The notes under the pieces: generated by a model | The model's database searches: none | Told to the model about the DNA's origin: nothing | What the model saw: only the letters and a program-made list of their open reading frames with translations | In this document: piece by piece, positions 7,522-16,646 of the stretch | How the letters are laid out: each line of letters begins with the position of its first letter | Numbering within the stretch: position 1 is the stretch's first letter | Origin: Knoellia subterranea KCTC 19937 | GTDB lineage: Bacteria > Actinomycetota > Actinomycetes > Actinomycetales > Dermatophilaceae | Length of the DNA stretch: 64,000 nucleotides | Direction: 5' to 3' | NCBI RefSeq assembly: GCF_000768685.1 | Contig: NZ_AVPK01000004.1 | Location: 277,591 to 341,590 of the forward strand | Position numbers and translations under genes: made by a program

Positions 7522-8427
7522 ATGACGACCTCACCTGCAACCCCGAACCACACCGACATCGCGATCATCGGCTGCGGCCCCGCCGGACTCCAGGCCGCCC
7601 TCACCATCGGACGCGTGCGCCGCAACGCGACCGTCTTCGACGACGGCACCTACCGCAACGCCACCGTGAGCCACATGCACAACGTCGTCACCCACGACGG
7701 CACCCCACCCGCTGACTTCCGCGCGGCCGCACGAGCCGAGCTCACGGCATACGACACCGTCTCGGTGCGCAACGAGCGGGTCGAGACGATCGAGCGGGAC
7801 GGGACCGGATTCCGGCTCACCCTCGCGGGTGGTTCCGTGATGACGTCGTATGCCGTCATCCTCGCCACCGGGGTCCGCGACGAACTGCCGCCCGTGCCCG
7901 GGCTGCAGGAGGTGTGGGGCGACCTCGCGGCGCAGTGCCCGTTCTGCCACGGGTACGAGTTCCGTGGGCAGCGCGTCGGTGTCGTCGGTGCTGCCACGGC
8001 TGCACACCTCACGGCGCTCATGCGACCGGTCGCCGGGGAGTTCGTCGTGTTCGCCGAGGGCCAGGACGTGCCCGATGGGCTGGCTGCGCCGGTCGTCACT
8101 GCGCGCATGACTGCGGTCGAGCGCGAAGGCGACGGCTTGCGCGTTGCCCTCGACGACGGGACCTCCGAGGACGTCGCGGTGTTGTTCGTCGTGCCGATGC
8201 TGCACCAGTCAGCGCCGTTCGCCGAGCAGCTCGGGCTCGACCTCAACCCCTCGGGTGCGGTGCGCATCGACGAGTTCGGGAAGACGAGCGTCGATGGTGT
8301 GCTGGCTGCCGGCGACCTCGCGCACCTGCCCGTGTTTCCCATGCCGATGGCGTCCGTCGTCATGGCGTCGGCGGCCGGCCAGATGGCCGCCAGCTCGGCC
8401 ATCGCCGGGCTGCTCCAGCGCGACTGA
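7522..8427 (+). CDS. NAD(P)/FAD-dependent thioredoxin-reductase-like oxidoreductase
   Basis: 301 residues. An N-terminal FAD motif (IAIIGCGPAGLQAALTIG), a redox-active CxxC in QCPFCHGYEF near residue 135, a reduced NAD(P) domain (VGVVGAATAAHL), and a C-terminal FAD-contact segment VDGVLAAGDLAHL. The CPxCHGYE form is shared with dithiol oxidases such as GliT and HlmI, which form disulfides in natural products, as well as with low-molecular-weight thiol reductases. Which one applies is unclear. It has no ribosome site and sits directly behind a MerR-type dyad, opposite an MFS gene, suggesting inducible detoxification. Confidence 0.85.
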   Translation: MTTSPATPNHTDIAIIGCGPAGLQAALTIGRVRRNATVFDDGTYRNATVSHMHNVVTHDGTPPADFRAAARAELTAYDTVSVRNERVETIERDGTGFRLTLAGGSVMTSYAVILATGVRDELPPVPGLQEVWGDLAAQCPFCHGYEFRGQRVGVVGAATAAHLTALMRPVAGEFVVFAEGQDVPDGLAAPVVTARMTAVEREGDGLRVALDDGTSEDVAVLFVVPMLHQSAPFAEQLGLDLNPSGAVRIDEFGKTSVDGVLAAGDLAHLPVFPMPMASVVMASAAGQMAASSAIAGLLQRD

Positions 8428-8445
8428 GCGTGTTGGAATGGCGGG

Positions 8446-9378
8446 GTGACTGCGACGCCCGTGACACCGCTGGAGCGACCGAAGCGACTCACGGAGGGTG
8501 ACCGCGTCGTCATCGCCTCCCCGAGCGGCCCGGCGCCGCACGACCGGATCGAGGCTGGCACGGCCATCCTGCGGAGCTGGGGGCTCGATGTCGTCGTGGC
8601 CCCGCACGCGGGTGCGACGTCGGAGCAGTTCTCCTACCTCGCGGGCGACGACGAGGCGCGAGCCGCGGACTTCGAGGCAGCGTGGTGCGACCCCGATGTC
8701 GCTGCGGTCGTGTGTGCGCGAGGTGGCTACGGCGTGCAGCGCATGGTCGACCGCCTCGACTGGGCGGCGATGCGCGCGGCCGGGCCCAAGGTGCTCGTTG
8801 GCTACAGCGACATCACCGCCCTGCACTCGGCGGTGGCGACCCACCTCGGGCTGGTCTCACTGCACGGTCCCATGTCGGCGACGGAGGTCTTCCTCAACGA
8901 CGAGGCGAGCCCCGAGCACCTGCGCCGCACCCTCTTCGAACCCGAGTCGGTCCAGGAGCTCGGCCCGGGCGACGCGCACACCCTCGTCGGTGGCCGCGCC
9001 CAAGGTGTCACCGTCGGCGGTTGCCTCAGCCTCCTCGCCGGTGAGCTCGGAACCCCGACGGGCGTGCCGTCGGCCGCCGGTGGGCTGCTCCTCCTCGAGG
9101 ACGTCGACGAGAAGGCCTATCGGATCGACGGCTACCTCACGCACCTCCGTCGCGCCGGCTGGCTCGACGGTGTGAACGGCGTCGTCCTCGGCTCGTGGCA
9201 GGGCTGCGAGCCGGTGGAGGACCTCGTCGTCGAACGCCTCGGCGACCTCGGTGTGCCGATCGTGGGCAACTTCGGGTTCGGGCACTGCCCGAGCACGATC
9301 ACCGTCCCGCTGGGCATCCCGGCCACCCTCGATGCGGACGCGTCAACCCTGCGGTTCGACGTCCCCGCGCTCGCCTGA
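8446..9378 (+). CDS. S66-family LD-carboxypeptidase
   Basis: 310 residues, GTG start. The serine peptidase S66 pattern is complete: nucleophile serine in VGYSDITALHS, glutamate in VLGSWQGCE, and histidine in NFGFGHCPSTITVP. Members remove the terminal D-alanine from murein tetrapeptides for cell-wall recycling (LdcA) or cleave related amide bonds (MccF, self-immunity to microcin C). Sequence alone does not separate them. It starts 18 bases after the flavoprotein, so it may share that transcript, and its last 36 bases overlap the oppositely oriented ABC ATPase gene. Confidence 0.88.
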   Translation: MTATPVTPLERPKRLTEGDRVVIASPSGPAPHDRIEAGTAILRSWGLDVVVAPHAGATSEQFSYLAGDDEARAADFEAAWCDPDVAAVVCARGGYGVQRMVDRLDWAAMRAAGPKVLVGYSDITALHSAVATHLGLVSLHGPMSATEVFLNDEASPEHLRRTLFEPESVQELGPGDAHTLVGGRAQGVTVGGCLSLLAGELGTPTGVPSAAGGLLLLEDVDEKAYRIDGYLTHLRRAGWLDGVNGVVLGSWQGCEPVEDLVVERLGDLGVPIVGNFGFGHCPSTITVPLGIPATLDADASTLRFDVPALA

Positions 9379-10377
9379 GGCAGCAGGCGTCGGCAGCGCG
9401 ACGCGCGCCTGAGCCAGGTGGCAGGCCGCCAGGGTTCCGCGCCCGTCGAGAACCGGCAGGTCCGTCGTCCGGCACAGTTCGGCCACTCCCGCAGCCTCGG
9501 CCGCGCCCGATGCCAACGCCTGGCATCGCACGTGAAAGCGGCACCCACCCGGCACACGCGACGGGTCCGGCGGCTCACCCGACAGGACGACTGGCGTGCC
9601 GCCCTCCGGCAGCACGGACAGCAGCGCCTGCGTGTACGGATGCTCCGGGGCGGTGAGGATCTTCTCCACCGGGCCGGTCTCGATGATGCGGCCGAGATAC
9701 ATGACAGCGACGCGGTCGGCGATGTTCCACGCGAGGCCGAGGTCGTGGGTGACGACGAGCGCGGCGAGACCGAGTTCCTCTCGCAGGCGCAGGAGCAGCG
9801 CGAGGATCTCGCCGCGCACCGACGCGTCGAGCGAAGCCACCGGCTCGTCGGCGACGAGGAGCGTGGGCTCGAGGACGAGCGCTCCGGCGATGACGACGCG
9901 CTGGCGCTGGCCGCCCGACAGCTCGTGCGGGTAGCGCAGGAAGTAGCGCTCCGGAGGGCGCATTCCGGCTCGGGACAACGCATCCGCGACGCGTTCGCGC
10001 TCGTCGGCGACTTCGCCGTGGATCCGCAGCCCTTCGGCGACGGCGTCATAGACCGTATGCCGTGGGTTGAGTGAGCCACTCGGGTCCTGGAGGACGAGCT
10101 GGGCTTCACGGCGGTAGGCCTTGAGGTCCTTGGATCCGTAGCGCAGGGGAGTGCCCCGATAGGACACCTCGCCTCCCGTGGGCTTCTGGAGCCCGAGGAG
10201 CGTGCGCGCCAAGGTTGTCTTGCCGCAACCGGACTCACCAACCAGCGCGACGATCTCGCCGGGAGCGATGTCGAGGTTGACCCCGTCCACGGCCCTGGCG
10301 GAGCCGCCACCGCGGCGGCCGGGGAAGGTCACCCGCAGGTCCCGCGCAGCGAGCAGTGATGCAGTCTCGTCGGTCAT
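9343..10377 (-). CDS. Peptide ABC importer ATP-binding protein (DppF/OppF-type)
   Basis: 344-residue ATPase: Walker A GESGCGKTTLA, signature LSGGQRQRVV, Walker B LLVADEPVASLDA and switch histidine in VVTHDLGLAW. The C-terminal oligopeptide-family extension with cysteines (GGCRFHVRCQALA) is present but spaced unusually. It powers import of peptides with its partner ATPase and two permeases. Its ATG overlaps the stop of the upstream ATPase gene in ATGA (10374-10377). Its 3' end overlaps the convergent S66 peptidase gene by 36 bases. Confidence 0.9.
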   Translation of the reverse strand: MTDETASLLAARDLRVTFPGRRGGGSARAVDGVNLDIAPGEIVALVGESGCGKTTLARTLLGLQKPTGGEVSYRGTPLRYGSKDLKAYRREAQLVLQDPSGSLNPRHTVYDAVAEGLRIHGEVADERERVADALSRAGMRPPERYFLRYPHELSGGQRQRVVIAGALVLEPTLLVADEPVASLDASVRGEILALLLRLREELGLAALVVTHDLGLAWNIADRVAVMYLGRIIETGPVEKILTAPEHPYTQALLSVLPEGGTPVVLSGEPPDPSRVPGGCRFHVRCQALASGAAEAAGVAELCRTTDLPVLDGRGTLAACHLAQARVALPTPAASGERGDVEPQG

Positions 10378-11396
10378 CGAGTGGCCTCCTCAACTGGCGC
10401 TGGATCGGCTGTGAGAGAACGCCCTTCATCCGGCAGGACCCGCACGCAGGCCGCAGTGTGGTTGTCCGCACCGGCCGGCCACAGCACCGGGTCGACCGAG
10501 TCGCAGTGATCCAGGCGCACCGCGCATCGCGGGTGGAACGCGCACCCCGACGGCAGATCCTGAGGGTCTGGCGGGTCGCCCGGCAGGCCCTGCGGCCGCA
10601 TCCGTGCGGCCGGATCGCCCACGGTTGGGAAGGCACCCGCGAGAGCCGCGCCATACGGGTGGCGGGCGGCGCGGAAAACGTCACTGGCCGGTCCCACCTC
10701 GACGACGCGGCCGGCATACATCACCGCAAGGCGGTCGCAGACGTCCGAGAGGACGGACAGGTCGTGGCTGATCATGAGCAGGCTGATGCCGCGGCTCGCG
10801 ACGAGGCCGTCGATGAGCGTGAGGATCTGCGCCTGCACCATGACGTCGAGAGCGGTCGTGGGTTCGTCGGCGATGACGAGGTCCGGTTCGCAGGCGAGGG
10901 CCATGGCGATCATGACGCGCTGTCGCTGACCGCCCGACAGCTCGTGCGGGTAGGAGCGGGCGCGGTCGGGCAGCATCCCGACCTGGCCGAGCAGCTCCCG
11001 CACGCGCGTGGCAGCGGCATCGCGAGACACCTTCTGGTGGCGCAGGATCGGCTCGGCGATCTGGTCCCCGATGGTCTGAACGGGGTTGAGGGAGTGCATG
11101 GCCCCCTGGAAGATGATCGACGCTCCGGCCCAGCGCACGGCGCGCAATCGCCCCCAGCCCATCTCGAGGACGTCCTCGCCGTCGAGGAGGACGCGTCCCG
11201 TGACCGTCGCGGTCGGGGGGAGGAGTCGCAGCAGCGCCAACGCCAGGGTCGACTTGCCCGACCCGGACTCGCCGGCGACGCCGAGCTTCTCACCGCGGGC
11301 CAGGGTGAGGTCGACGCCGCGCACCGCGTTCACGACGCCGTCGCGGGTGCCGTAGCCGACGGTGAGGCCTTCGATCGAGAGCAGTGGTGTCGTCAT
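10374..11396 (-). CDS. Peptide ABC importer ATP-binding protein (DppD/OppD-type)
   Basis: 340 residues with Walker A GESGSGKSTLA, the family-typical FQGAMHSLNPVQTI Q-loop region, signature LSGGQRQRVM, Walker B LVIADEPTTALDV, and a cysteine-bearing C-terminal extension (SGCAFHPRCAVRLDHC). In peptide importers this extension can hold an iron-sulfur cluster or contact the permease; that is family knowledge. The ATG (11396) overlaps the permease stop by one base (TGATG). The longer open frame upstream is a shadow of the permease gene. Confidence 0.9.
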   Translation of the reverse strand: MTTPLLSIEGLTVGYGTRDGVVNAVRGVDLTLARGEKLGVAGESGSGKSTLALALLRLLPPTATVTGRVLLDGEDVLEMGWGRLRAVRWAGASIIFQGAMHSLNPVQTIGDQIAEPILRHQKVSRDAAATRVRELLGQVGMLPDRARSYPHELSGGQRQRVMIAMALACEPDLVIADEPTTALDVMVQAQILTLIDGLVASRGISLLMISHDLSVLSDVCDRLAVMYAGRVVEVGPASDVFRAARHPYGAALAGAFPTVGDPAARMRPQGLPGDPPDPQDLPSGCAFHPRCAVRLDHCDSVDPVLWPAGADNHTAACVRVLPDEGRSLTADPAPVEEATR

Positions 11397-12313
11397 CAGC
11401 GGGACCTCAGTCGGGGGTTGAGGACGCCCTCGATTGCGCGTCCGCACAACGTGAATGCCAGTGCGACGAGCGCGATCGCGATGCCGGGCGGGAGGATGTA
11501 CCACCACATGCCGGAGCTCACCGCCCCCGTGTCGCGGGCCGCCTGGATCGTGCTGCCCCACGACGGGACGGTCGGGTCACCGAGGCCGAGGAAGGCCACG
11601 GTCGACTCGGTGAGGATGGCGCCGGCGACCATGAGCGTCGTCTGGGCGAGCACGATCGGCATGACGTTGGGCAGGACGTGCCGGGTCATGACGTGCCAGT
11701 GCCCGCCGCCAAGGGCACGCGCTCGTTCGATGTAGGGGCGGGCCTCCACGGCGAGTGTCTGCGCCCGAACGAGCCGGGCCGTCGTCGGCCATGAGGTCAC
11801 GCCGATGGCGATGATGATCGTCGACAGGCTGCGCCCGAGGACGGCGGCGAGGGCCACGGCGAGCACCAGCGTCGGCATGACGAGGAACCAGTCGGTGATC
11901 CGCAGGAGAAGCCCCGACAGCCAGCCGTGGAAGTGGCCGGCGAGGATGCCGATGAGGGAGCCGAGGGCGATCGAGATGAAGGTCGCGGCGAAGCCGACGG
12001 TGAGCGAGACGCGTGAGCCCCACAGGATGAGGTCGAGCACCGAGCGGCCGGATCGGTCTGTGCCGAGCCAGAATTCGCCACTCGGTGGCTGCAGCGGCTC
12101 ACCGGCCGGACGCGTCACGCTCAGTGCGTCCTCGCCGACGATCCACGGCACGAGGAGTGCCGCGAGGACGAACAGCGCGAGGACGGCGAGCCCGAAGAGT
12201 CCCGCACGGTTCTGGCTGTAGTCGCCCCAGAACTTCGCGACCGCTCGGCGGCGACGCGTCCAGGCGAGCTGGCGAGGTGTGCGCGGCGTGGCGGCAGAAG
12301 CTGACGTCGTCAT
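11396..12313 (-). CDS. Peptide ABC importer permease (DppC/OppC-type)
   Basis: 305-residue inner-membrane permease. After a basic N-terminus there is the OppC-type first helix, then FWLGTDRSGRSVLDLILWGSR (residue run shown in part by its core LGTDRSGRSVLD), five more helices and the ATPase-coupling loop containing ARALGGGHWHVMTRHVLPN (EAA motif). It pairs with the DppB-type permease. ATGA overlap (12310-12313) with the upstream permease gene indicates coupled translation. Confidence 0.9.
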   Translation of the reverse strand: MTTSASAATPRTPRQLAWTRRRRAVAKFWGDYSQNRAGLFGLAVLALFVLAALLVPWIVGEDALSVTRPAGEPLQPPSGEFWLGTDRSGRSVLDLILWGSRVSLTVGFAATFISIALGSLIGILAGHFHGWLSGLLLRITDWFLVMPTLVLAVALAAVLGRSLSTIIIAIGVTSWPTTARLVRAQTLAVEARPYIERARALGGGHWHVMTRHVLPNVMPIVLAQTTLMVAGAILTESTVAFLGLGDPTVPSWGSTIQAARDTGAVSSGMWWYILPPGIAIALVALAFTLCGRAIEGVLNPRLRSR

Positions 12314-13380
12314 GGGCGCACCCGGGGGTCGATGAGCGGATAAATCAGGTCGGAGACGAGGTTCATGAGGATGACCGCCGAGCTGAAGATGACGAACAGG
12401 CCCTGCACGAGCGGCAGGTCGGGCACGCTCAGCCCTTCATAGAAGAGCTTCCCGAGGCCGGGCCACGAGAAGACCGTCTCGACGAGGACTGCACCGAAGA
12501 GCACGAAGCCGATGTTGATGAAGAGCAGCGTCGTCGTCGGGAGCAGCGCGTTGGGGACGGCGTGCTGCCGCTTCACCTCGGCGTCACGCAGGCCCTTGGC
12601 GCGCGCGGTCGTGAGGTAGTCCGACCCCATCTCGTCGAGCAGCGAGGAGCGCATGACGAGCAGGTACTGCGCATAGACGACGGCCACCAGCGTGACGAGC
12701 GGCAGCACCATGTGGTGCGCCACGTCGAGGACGGCGTCGAAGCCCTCCACCCCTGGCGTCTTCATCCCCGACGTCGGGAACCACCCCAGCCCGGACCCGA
12801 AGACGACGATGAGGATGAGCCCGAGCCAGAAGCTCGGCACCGACCACAACGTCAGTGCCACACCGGTATTCACCCGGTCGGCGGTGCTTCCGTGCCTCCA
12901 CGCTCCCTGCACGCCGAGCCACAGACCGAGTGCCGCCGACACGATGAGGCTCGCGCCGACGAGCAGCAGCGTCGGCCAGAGCCGGTCGCCGACCATCGAC
13001 AGCACCGGCCGGTTGTACTGGAACGACTCCCCGAAGTCGAGCCGCAGCACGCCGAGCAGGTAGTGCCCGAACTGCTCCAACAGCGGCTTGTCGAGCCCGA
13101 ATTCGCGTGTCAGCGCCTCCTTCTGCTCGACGCTCACGGGCCGTCCGTGGGTCATGACCCGCACCGGGTCGCCCGGGATGATTCGGAAGAGGAAGAAGCT
13201 CGTGAAGATCACCGCGACGAGAGACGTGGCGGCTCCGAGGAGCCGTTGTCCGATGTATGCCGTGTTGCGGCGCAGGCACCCTCCGTCCCGTCGCGCGTCG
13301 GTCGGGTTCTCGGGCGCCGCGACGCGATCCCGCACCTCGTCGAGGTGCGGGACCACGTCACTGGGTGGAAGCTCGGTCAT
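12310..13380 (-). CDS. Peptide ABC importer permease (DppB/OppB-type)
   Basis: 356 residues. The typical DppB core starts near YIGQRLLGAATSLVAVI and includes FRIIPGDPVRVM, a periplasmic loop, and the coupling loop TTARAKGLRDAEVKRQHAVP. About 40 extra cytoplasmic residues precede the first helix, longer than usual; this extension is encoded across a strong inverted repeat (13328-13352). No alternative ATG or GTG lies closer to the core, so the 13380 start, 6 bases after the binding-protein stop, was kept. Confidence 0.88.
   Translation of the reverse strand: MTELPPSDVVPHLDEVRDRVAAPENPTDARRDGGCLRRNTAYIGQRLLGAATSLVAVIFTSFFLFRIIPGDPVRVMTHGRPVSVEQKEALTREFGLDKPLLEQFGHYLLGVLRLDFGESFQYNRPVLSMVGDRLWPTLLLVGASLIVSAALGLWLGVQGAWRHGSTADRVNTGVALTLWSVPSFWLGLILIVVFGSGLGWFPTSGMKTPGVEGFDAVLDVAHHMVLPLVTLVAVVYAQYLLVMRSSLLDEMGSDYLTTARAKGLRDAEVKRQHAVPNALLPTTTLLFINIGFVLFGAVLVETVFSWPGLGKLFYEGLSVPDLPLVQGLFVIFSSAVILMNLVSDLIYPLIDPRVRP
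13328..13352. other. 12-base inverted repeat at the start of the DppB-type gene
   Basis: Arms TCCCGCACCTCG (13328-13339) and its exact complement (13341-13352) around one base. In the mRNA this GC-rich hairpin lies about 30-50 bases inside the permease gene, just after the binding-protein gene. It could protect the upstream mRNA end or slow downstream expression, giving more binding protein than permease. Role inferred. Confidence 0.5.
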
Positions 13381-13386
13381 CCAGCG

Positions 13387-15219
13387 TCACTCGCGGTCGT
13401 CCGCAGTGGCGCCACCGCGACGACGCATGAGCACGAGGCCGGCCGCGAGGGCGGCGAGTACGACAGCGCCACCACCGACGAGCAGTCCGGAATTGCTGCC
13501 ACCGTCGTCACCGGACGCGGCGCCGGAGTCCTCACCGGCAGGCGTCGCCGACCACCAGCTCCAGTAGCCGTCCTGGCTGTCGTAGTTTCCGCCCGGGTCG
13601 GGCTGCGGCTGCATCGAGCCGATGGTGTCGGAGCGGAACGCCTCGAGCTGGTCGGCGTAGCCCCAGACAACGAAGACGTTGTCCTTGTAGAGGATCTCCT
13701 CCATCTGCTTGACGATGCCGGCGCGCTTGGCCGGGTCGAGTTCGGCGAGCTGCGCGGCATACAGCTTGTCGTACTCGGGGTTGCAGTAGTACGCGTCGGA
13801 CAGGTACGGACCGCCCACCTTGGCGGGCAGGCCGGAACAGCGGTTGATCCCGAGGATGTAGTCGGGGTCGGGGTTGACGCTCCATCCCGTCGTGAGGATG
13901 TCGTAGGTGCCGGCGTCGAGCAGCGCGCCGACCTCGGACACGGGCTCGACCTTGAGCTCGATCCCGGCCTCCTTGGCCCACTCGCGCATCATCTCGGCGG
14001 CCTGGATGTACTGCGGGTTGTCGCCGTGGACGTTGAAGCGGAACGACAGCTTCAGGGCGCCCTTGGCGCGTATGCCGTCCGAGCCCTTCGCGTACCCGGC
14101 GCCGTCGAGCAGCGAGTTGGCCTTGGCGATGTCGAAGCCGATGACGGCGTCACCCTCGGGCTGCCAGTGGTAGTCGGCGTAGCGCGACGGGATGTAGCCA
14201 CCGTTGGCCTCACCGAAGCCGCCGTAGGCCGTCTTGTAGATGGCCTCGCGGTCGATGGTGCGGACGAGCGCCTCGCGGACGATCGGGTCCTGGAGGGCCT
14301 TGTTGCCGTCACCGAAGGCGGTGCCGTCCTGGAGCTTCGCCCCCGGGTTGAGCGTGATCGCCTGGAAGCGCTTGCCCTTGGCCTTGTTGACGGTGATGTT
14401 GTCGGCCGACTCGAGCGCCGTCGCCTGGGCGGGAGTGAGGCCGGAGACGAAGTCGACCTCGCCGGCCTTGAGAGCCTCGACCTGGGCGTCACTGTCGTCG
14501 ATGTAGCGGAAGACGAGCTTGTCGAACTTGGGGGCGCCCCGCCAGAAGTCCTTGTTGGGCGTGAGCGTGATCGAGTTGTTCACGTCGTAGGCGCTGACGA
14601 TCCACGGGCCGCTCCCGACGATGGGGAACTCCTGGTCGTTGTTGAACTTGGCGAAGTCGGTGACCTTTTCCCACTTGTGCTTGGGGAGGATCGGCACGTC
14701 GAGCGCGAGCATCGTCGCCTGCGGGGCCTTGAGCTTGACGACGAGGGTGCGCGGGTCGGGTGCGCTGACGGTCTCGAAGTTCTCGACGAAGTTGCCGTTG
14801 GCCGTCGCGGCGGCCTCGTCCTTCATCATCGTGTCGAACGTCCAGCGGGCGTCCTCGGCCGTGATGGGCTGGCCGTCGGTCCACTTCGTGTCACGGATCT
14901 TGTAGGTCCAGGTGAGTCCGTCCTCCGACGTCGACCACGACTCGGCGAGGGCAGGAATGGTCTTGCCCGTCTTGGGGTCGTAGTTCGTGAGGAAGTCGTA
15001 GGAGAGGCGGCCGATCGCCGTCGTGATGCGACGGACGGCGAGGAACGGGCTGAGCGAGTCGACCTCCTGGCTGACGGCGATCGTCAGCGTCTTCTCGTCC
15101 TTGGTGTCAGCACTCGCGCCGGAACCGGCGAAAAGCGTTGTGACACATGCCAAAAGCGTGATGAGCAATCCGGAGACGGCGGTGCTGAACCCCCGGCCAC
15201 GATGGTTCGTGCGGAACAT
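13387..15219 (-). CDS. Family 5 peptide-binding protein with C-terminal membrane anchor
   Basis: 610-residue extracytoplasmic solute-binding protein. A signal peptide (VSGLLITLLACVTTLFAGSG, cleavage near ASA-D) leads into the SBP_bac_5 fold, including ALAESWSTSEDGLTWTYKIR and YNPEYDKL-like C-terminal segments. There is no lipobox cysteine; instead the protein ends with a Gly/Ser linker and a hydrophobic helix (LLVGGGAVVLAALAAGLVLM) followed by RRR, so it is probably tethered by its C-terminus. Most Gram-positive homologues are lipoproteins. First gene of the importer operon, with a recognisable promoter 70-100 bases upstream. Confidence 0.9.
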   Translation of the reverse strand: MFRTNHRGRGFSTAVSGLLITLLACVTTLFAGSGASADTKDEKTLTIAVSQEVDSLSPFLAVRRITTAIGRLSYDFLTNYDPKTGKTIPALAESWSTSEDGLTWTYKIRDTKWTDGQPITAEDARWTFDTMMKDEAAATANGNFVENFETVSAPDPRTLVVKLKAPQATMLALDVPILPKHKWEKVTDFAKFNNDQEFPIVGSGPWIVSAYDVNNSITLTPNKDFWRGAPKFDKLVFRYIDDSDAQVEALKAGEVDFVSGLTPAQATALESADNITVNKAKGKRFQAITLNPGAKLQDGTAFGDGNKALQDPIVREALVRTIDREAIYKTAYGGFGEANGGYIPSRYADYHWQPEGDAVIGFDIAKANSLLDGAGYAKGSDGIRAKGALKLSFRFNVHGDNPQYIQAAEMMREWAKEAGIELKVEPVSEVGALLDAGTYDILTTGWSVNPDPDYILGINRCSGLPAKVGGPYLSDAYYCNPEYDKLYAAQLAELDPAKRAGIVKQMEEILYKDNVFVVWGYADQLEAFRSDTIGSMQPQPDPGGNYDSQDGYWSWWSATPAGEDSGAASGDDGGSNSGLLVGGGAVVLAALAAGLVLMRRRGGATADDRE

Positions 15220-15291
15220 CGGTCCTCGATCCTCTGGGCCTTCGCGCGACGACCTTGTCGCGCGCCGCGCGACGCGCGCGGTTGCCGATGA

Positions 15292-15320
15292 GGTCTACAC
15301 GGGTTCCGGAGCGTCGTCAA
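15292..15320 (-). promoter_or_regulatory. Sigma70-type promoter of the peptide importer operon
   Basis: On the minus strand TTGACG (complement of 15315-15320), 17 bases, then TAGACC (complement of 15292-15297). Transcription would start near 15285, leaving a 5' leader of about 65 bases that contains a GCGCGAC/GTCGCGC stem (15244-15263). Both elements are close to consensus. Confidence 0.6.
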
Positions 15321-15408
15321 TAACTCCCACGCAGATGCGGTCGTTCCGTAACTTTTCGTCACGACGTGCCCCGTGCCACGGGGGCGGTCGGAGGTAACGT
15401 CGGGAGCG

Positions 15409-15879
15409 ATGAACCTCAGCCCGGCACATCTCGGCGCGCGACTCCTGCAGGACCGCCGGTCAGCGCGCGCGCCGATCTGGTTGTTCCGGCACGGCCTCGG
15501 CTGGCTCTTCGGCGGCCGTGTTCTGCTGCTCGAACACGTCGGTAGGAAGTCCGGTGAGCCGCGCTTTGTTTGTCTCGAACTCGTCGAGCGTCCCGAACCC
15601 GACGCGCTCGTCATCGTCAGCGGGTTCGGGCGACGGGCGCAGTGGTACCGCAACCTCGAGGCCGAGCCGCGGTGTCACGTGAGCATCGGAACCCGACGGC
15701 GCGTCCCGGCACTCGCCCGGTTCCTGTCCGCCGAGGAGTCAGCGGAGACCTTGGGCCGCTACGCGACTGAACACCCACGGGCATGGCAGCAGCTTCGCGG
15801 AGTCATCGAGGAAGCGGTCGGTCACGAGGTGGCCGGGTTGCCGATGGTCCGCCTTGACCTGCTTCCCGAACGGACGTGA
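15409..15879 (+). CDS. Deazaflavin (F420)-type nitroreductase family oxidoreductase
   Basis: 156-residue split-barrel protein. It contains VLLLEHVGRKSGEPRFV and IVSGFGRRAQWYRNLEAEP, the conserved pair of motifs of the Ddn/DUF385 family, which use F420H2 or a flavin to reduce diverse substrates such as quinones. The cofactor of this member is not proved by sequence. The ATG at 15409 follows a GGGAG ribosome site. Its stop overlaps the GTG start of the following hydrolase gene (GTGA, 15876-15879). Confidence 0.88.
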   Translation: MNLSPAHLGARLLQDRRSARAPIWLFRHGLGWLFGGRVLLLEHVGRKSGEPRFVCLELVERPEPDALVIVSGFGRRAQWYRNLEAEPRCHVSIGTRRRVPALARFLSAEESAETLGRYATEHPRAWQQLRGVIEEAVGHEVAGLPMVRLDLLPERT

Positions 15880-16568
15880 TCCGTATGCCGTCCGCCCACC
15901 GTTTCGACGTCGGTGACGTCACGCTCGCAGTCCGGATGTGGGAGTGCGCCCAACCGCGTCACCCCGACGTCGTCCTGCTCCACGGCACGGGACTCACCGC
16001 CACGGACTGGGACGACGTCGCCGCTGACCTGAGTCGCGACCGCACCGTCCATGCCGTCGACCTGCGCGGCCATGGTGAGTCCGACTGGCCGGGCACCTAC
16101 TCGATCGAGCTCATGGCCGACGACGTGGCGTCGCTCGTGTCTCAGCTGCCGAATCCCGTTGACCTCGTGGGTCATTCACTCGGAGGGCTCGTCGCGTGCC
16201 GTGTCCCGGCCACGTCGCCAAACGTGCGACGATTCGTCCTCGAGGACGTCGGTCTGATGCGCGCCCGCACCCCGTCCATGCCGAGCCGGCCGCACGGCGA
16301 GCTCAACTTCGACTGGGCGATGGTCGAGCGGGTGCGACCCCAGGTGGACACCCCTGCCGCCGACTGGACGGAAGTCCTCTCCGCGATCTCGGCGCCTGTT
16401 CTGGCGATCAGCGGCGGGCCGCCGAGCTTCGTCCCTGAGGAGTGGGTGGACGACCTCGTCACCACAGTGGGCGCGGCCCGCAAGGTGACCATCCCCGTCG
16501 GGCACGAGATCCACGCAGGCGACCCTGCGGCATACCTCCACGTCGTCCGGGACCACCTCGACACGTGA
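15876..16568 (+). CDS. Alpha/beta hydrolase
   Basis: 230 residues. The alpha/beta hydrolase core shows VVLLHGTGLTATDWDD (oxyanion loop), the nucleophile elbow VGHSLGGLVA, and a C-terminal histidine in VGHEIHAGDP. The protein is short, with a reduced cap domain. Substrate unknown. Start: GTG 15876, coupled by overlap to the oxidoreductase stop, or ATG 15885; a copy of the GTATGCCG octamer spans this region (15883-15890). Confidence 0.85.
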   Translation: MIRMPSAHRFDVGDVTLAVRMWECAQPRHPDVVLLHGTGLTATDWDDVAADLSRDRTVHAVDLRGHGESDWPGTYSIELMADDVASLVSQLPNPVDLVGHSLGGLVACRVPATSPNVRRFVLEDVGLMRARTPSMPSRPHGELNFDWAMVERVRPQVDTPAADWTEVLSAISAPVLAISGGPPSFVPEEWVDDLVTTVGAARKVTIPVGHEIHAGDPAAYLHVVRDHLDT

Positions 16569-16646
16569 GCCAACCGCGGGAGCGCGCCGCTCGGTATGCT
16601 CCGCACGACAGGTCGAGCCCGGGTGGGCGCGGGGACGGGGGAGAGC

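Noticed and set aside
12085..15291. Plus-strand open frame of 1068 codons across the peptide importer genes
   Set aside because: It is antisense to two genes with strong domain matches; its product is Arg/Asp/Val-rich low complexity, typical of a shadow in high-GC DNA.
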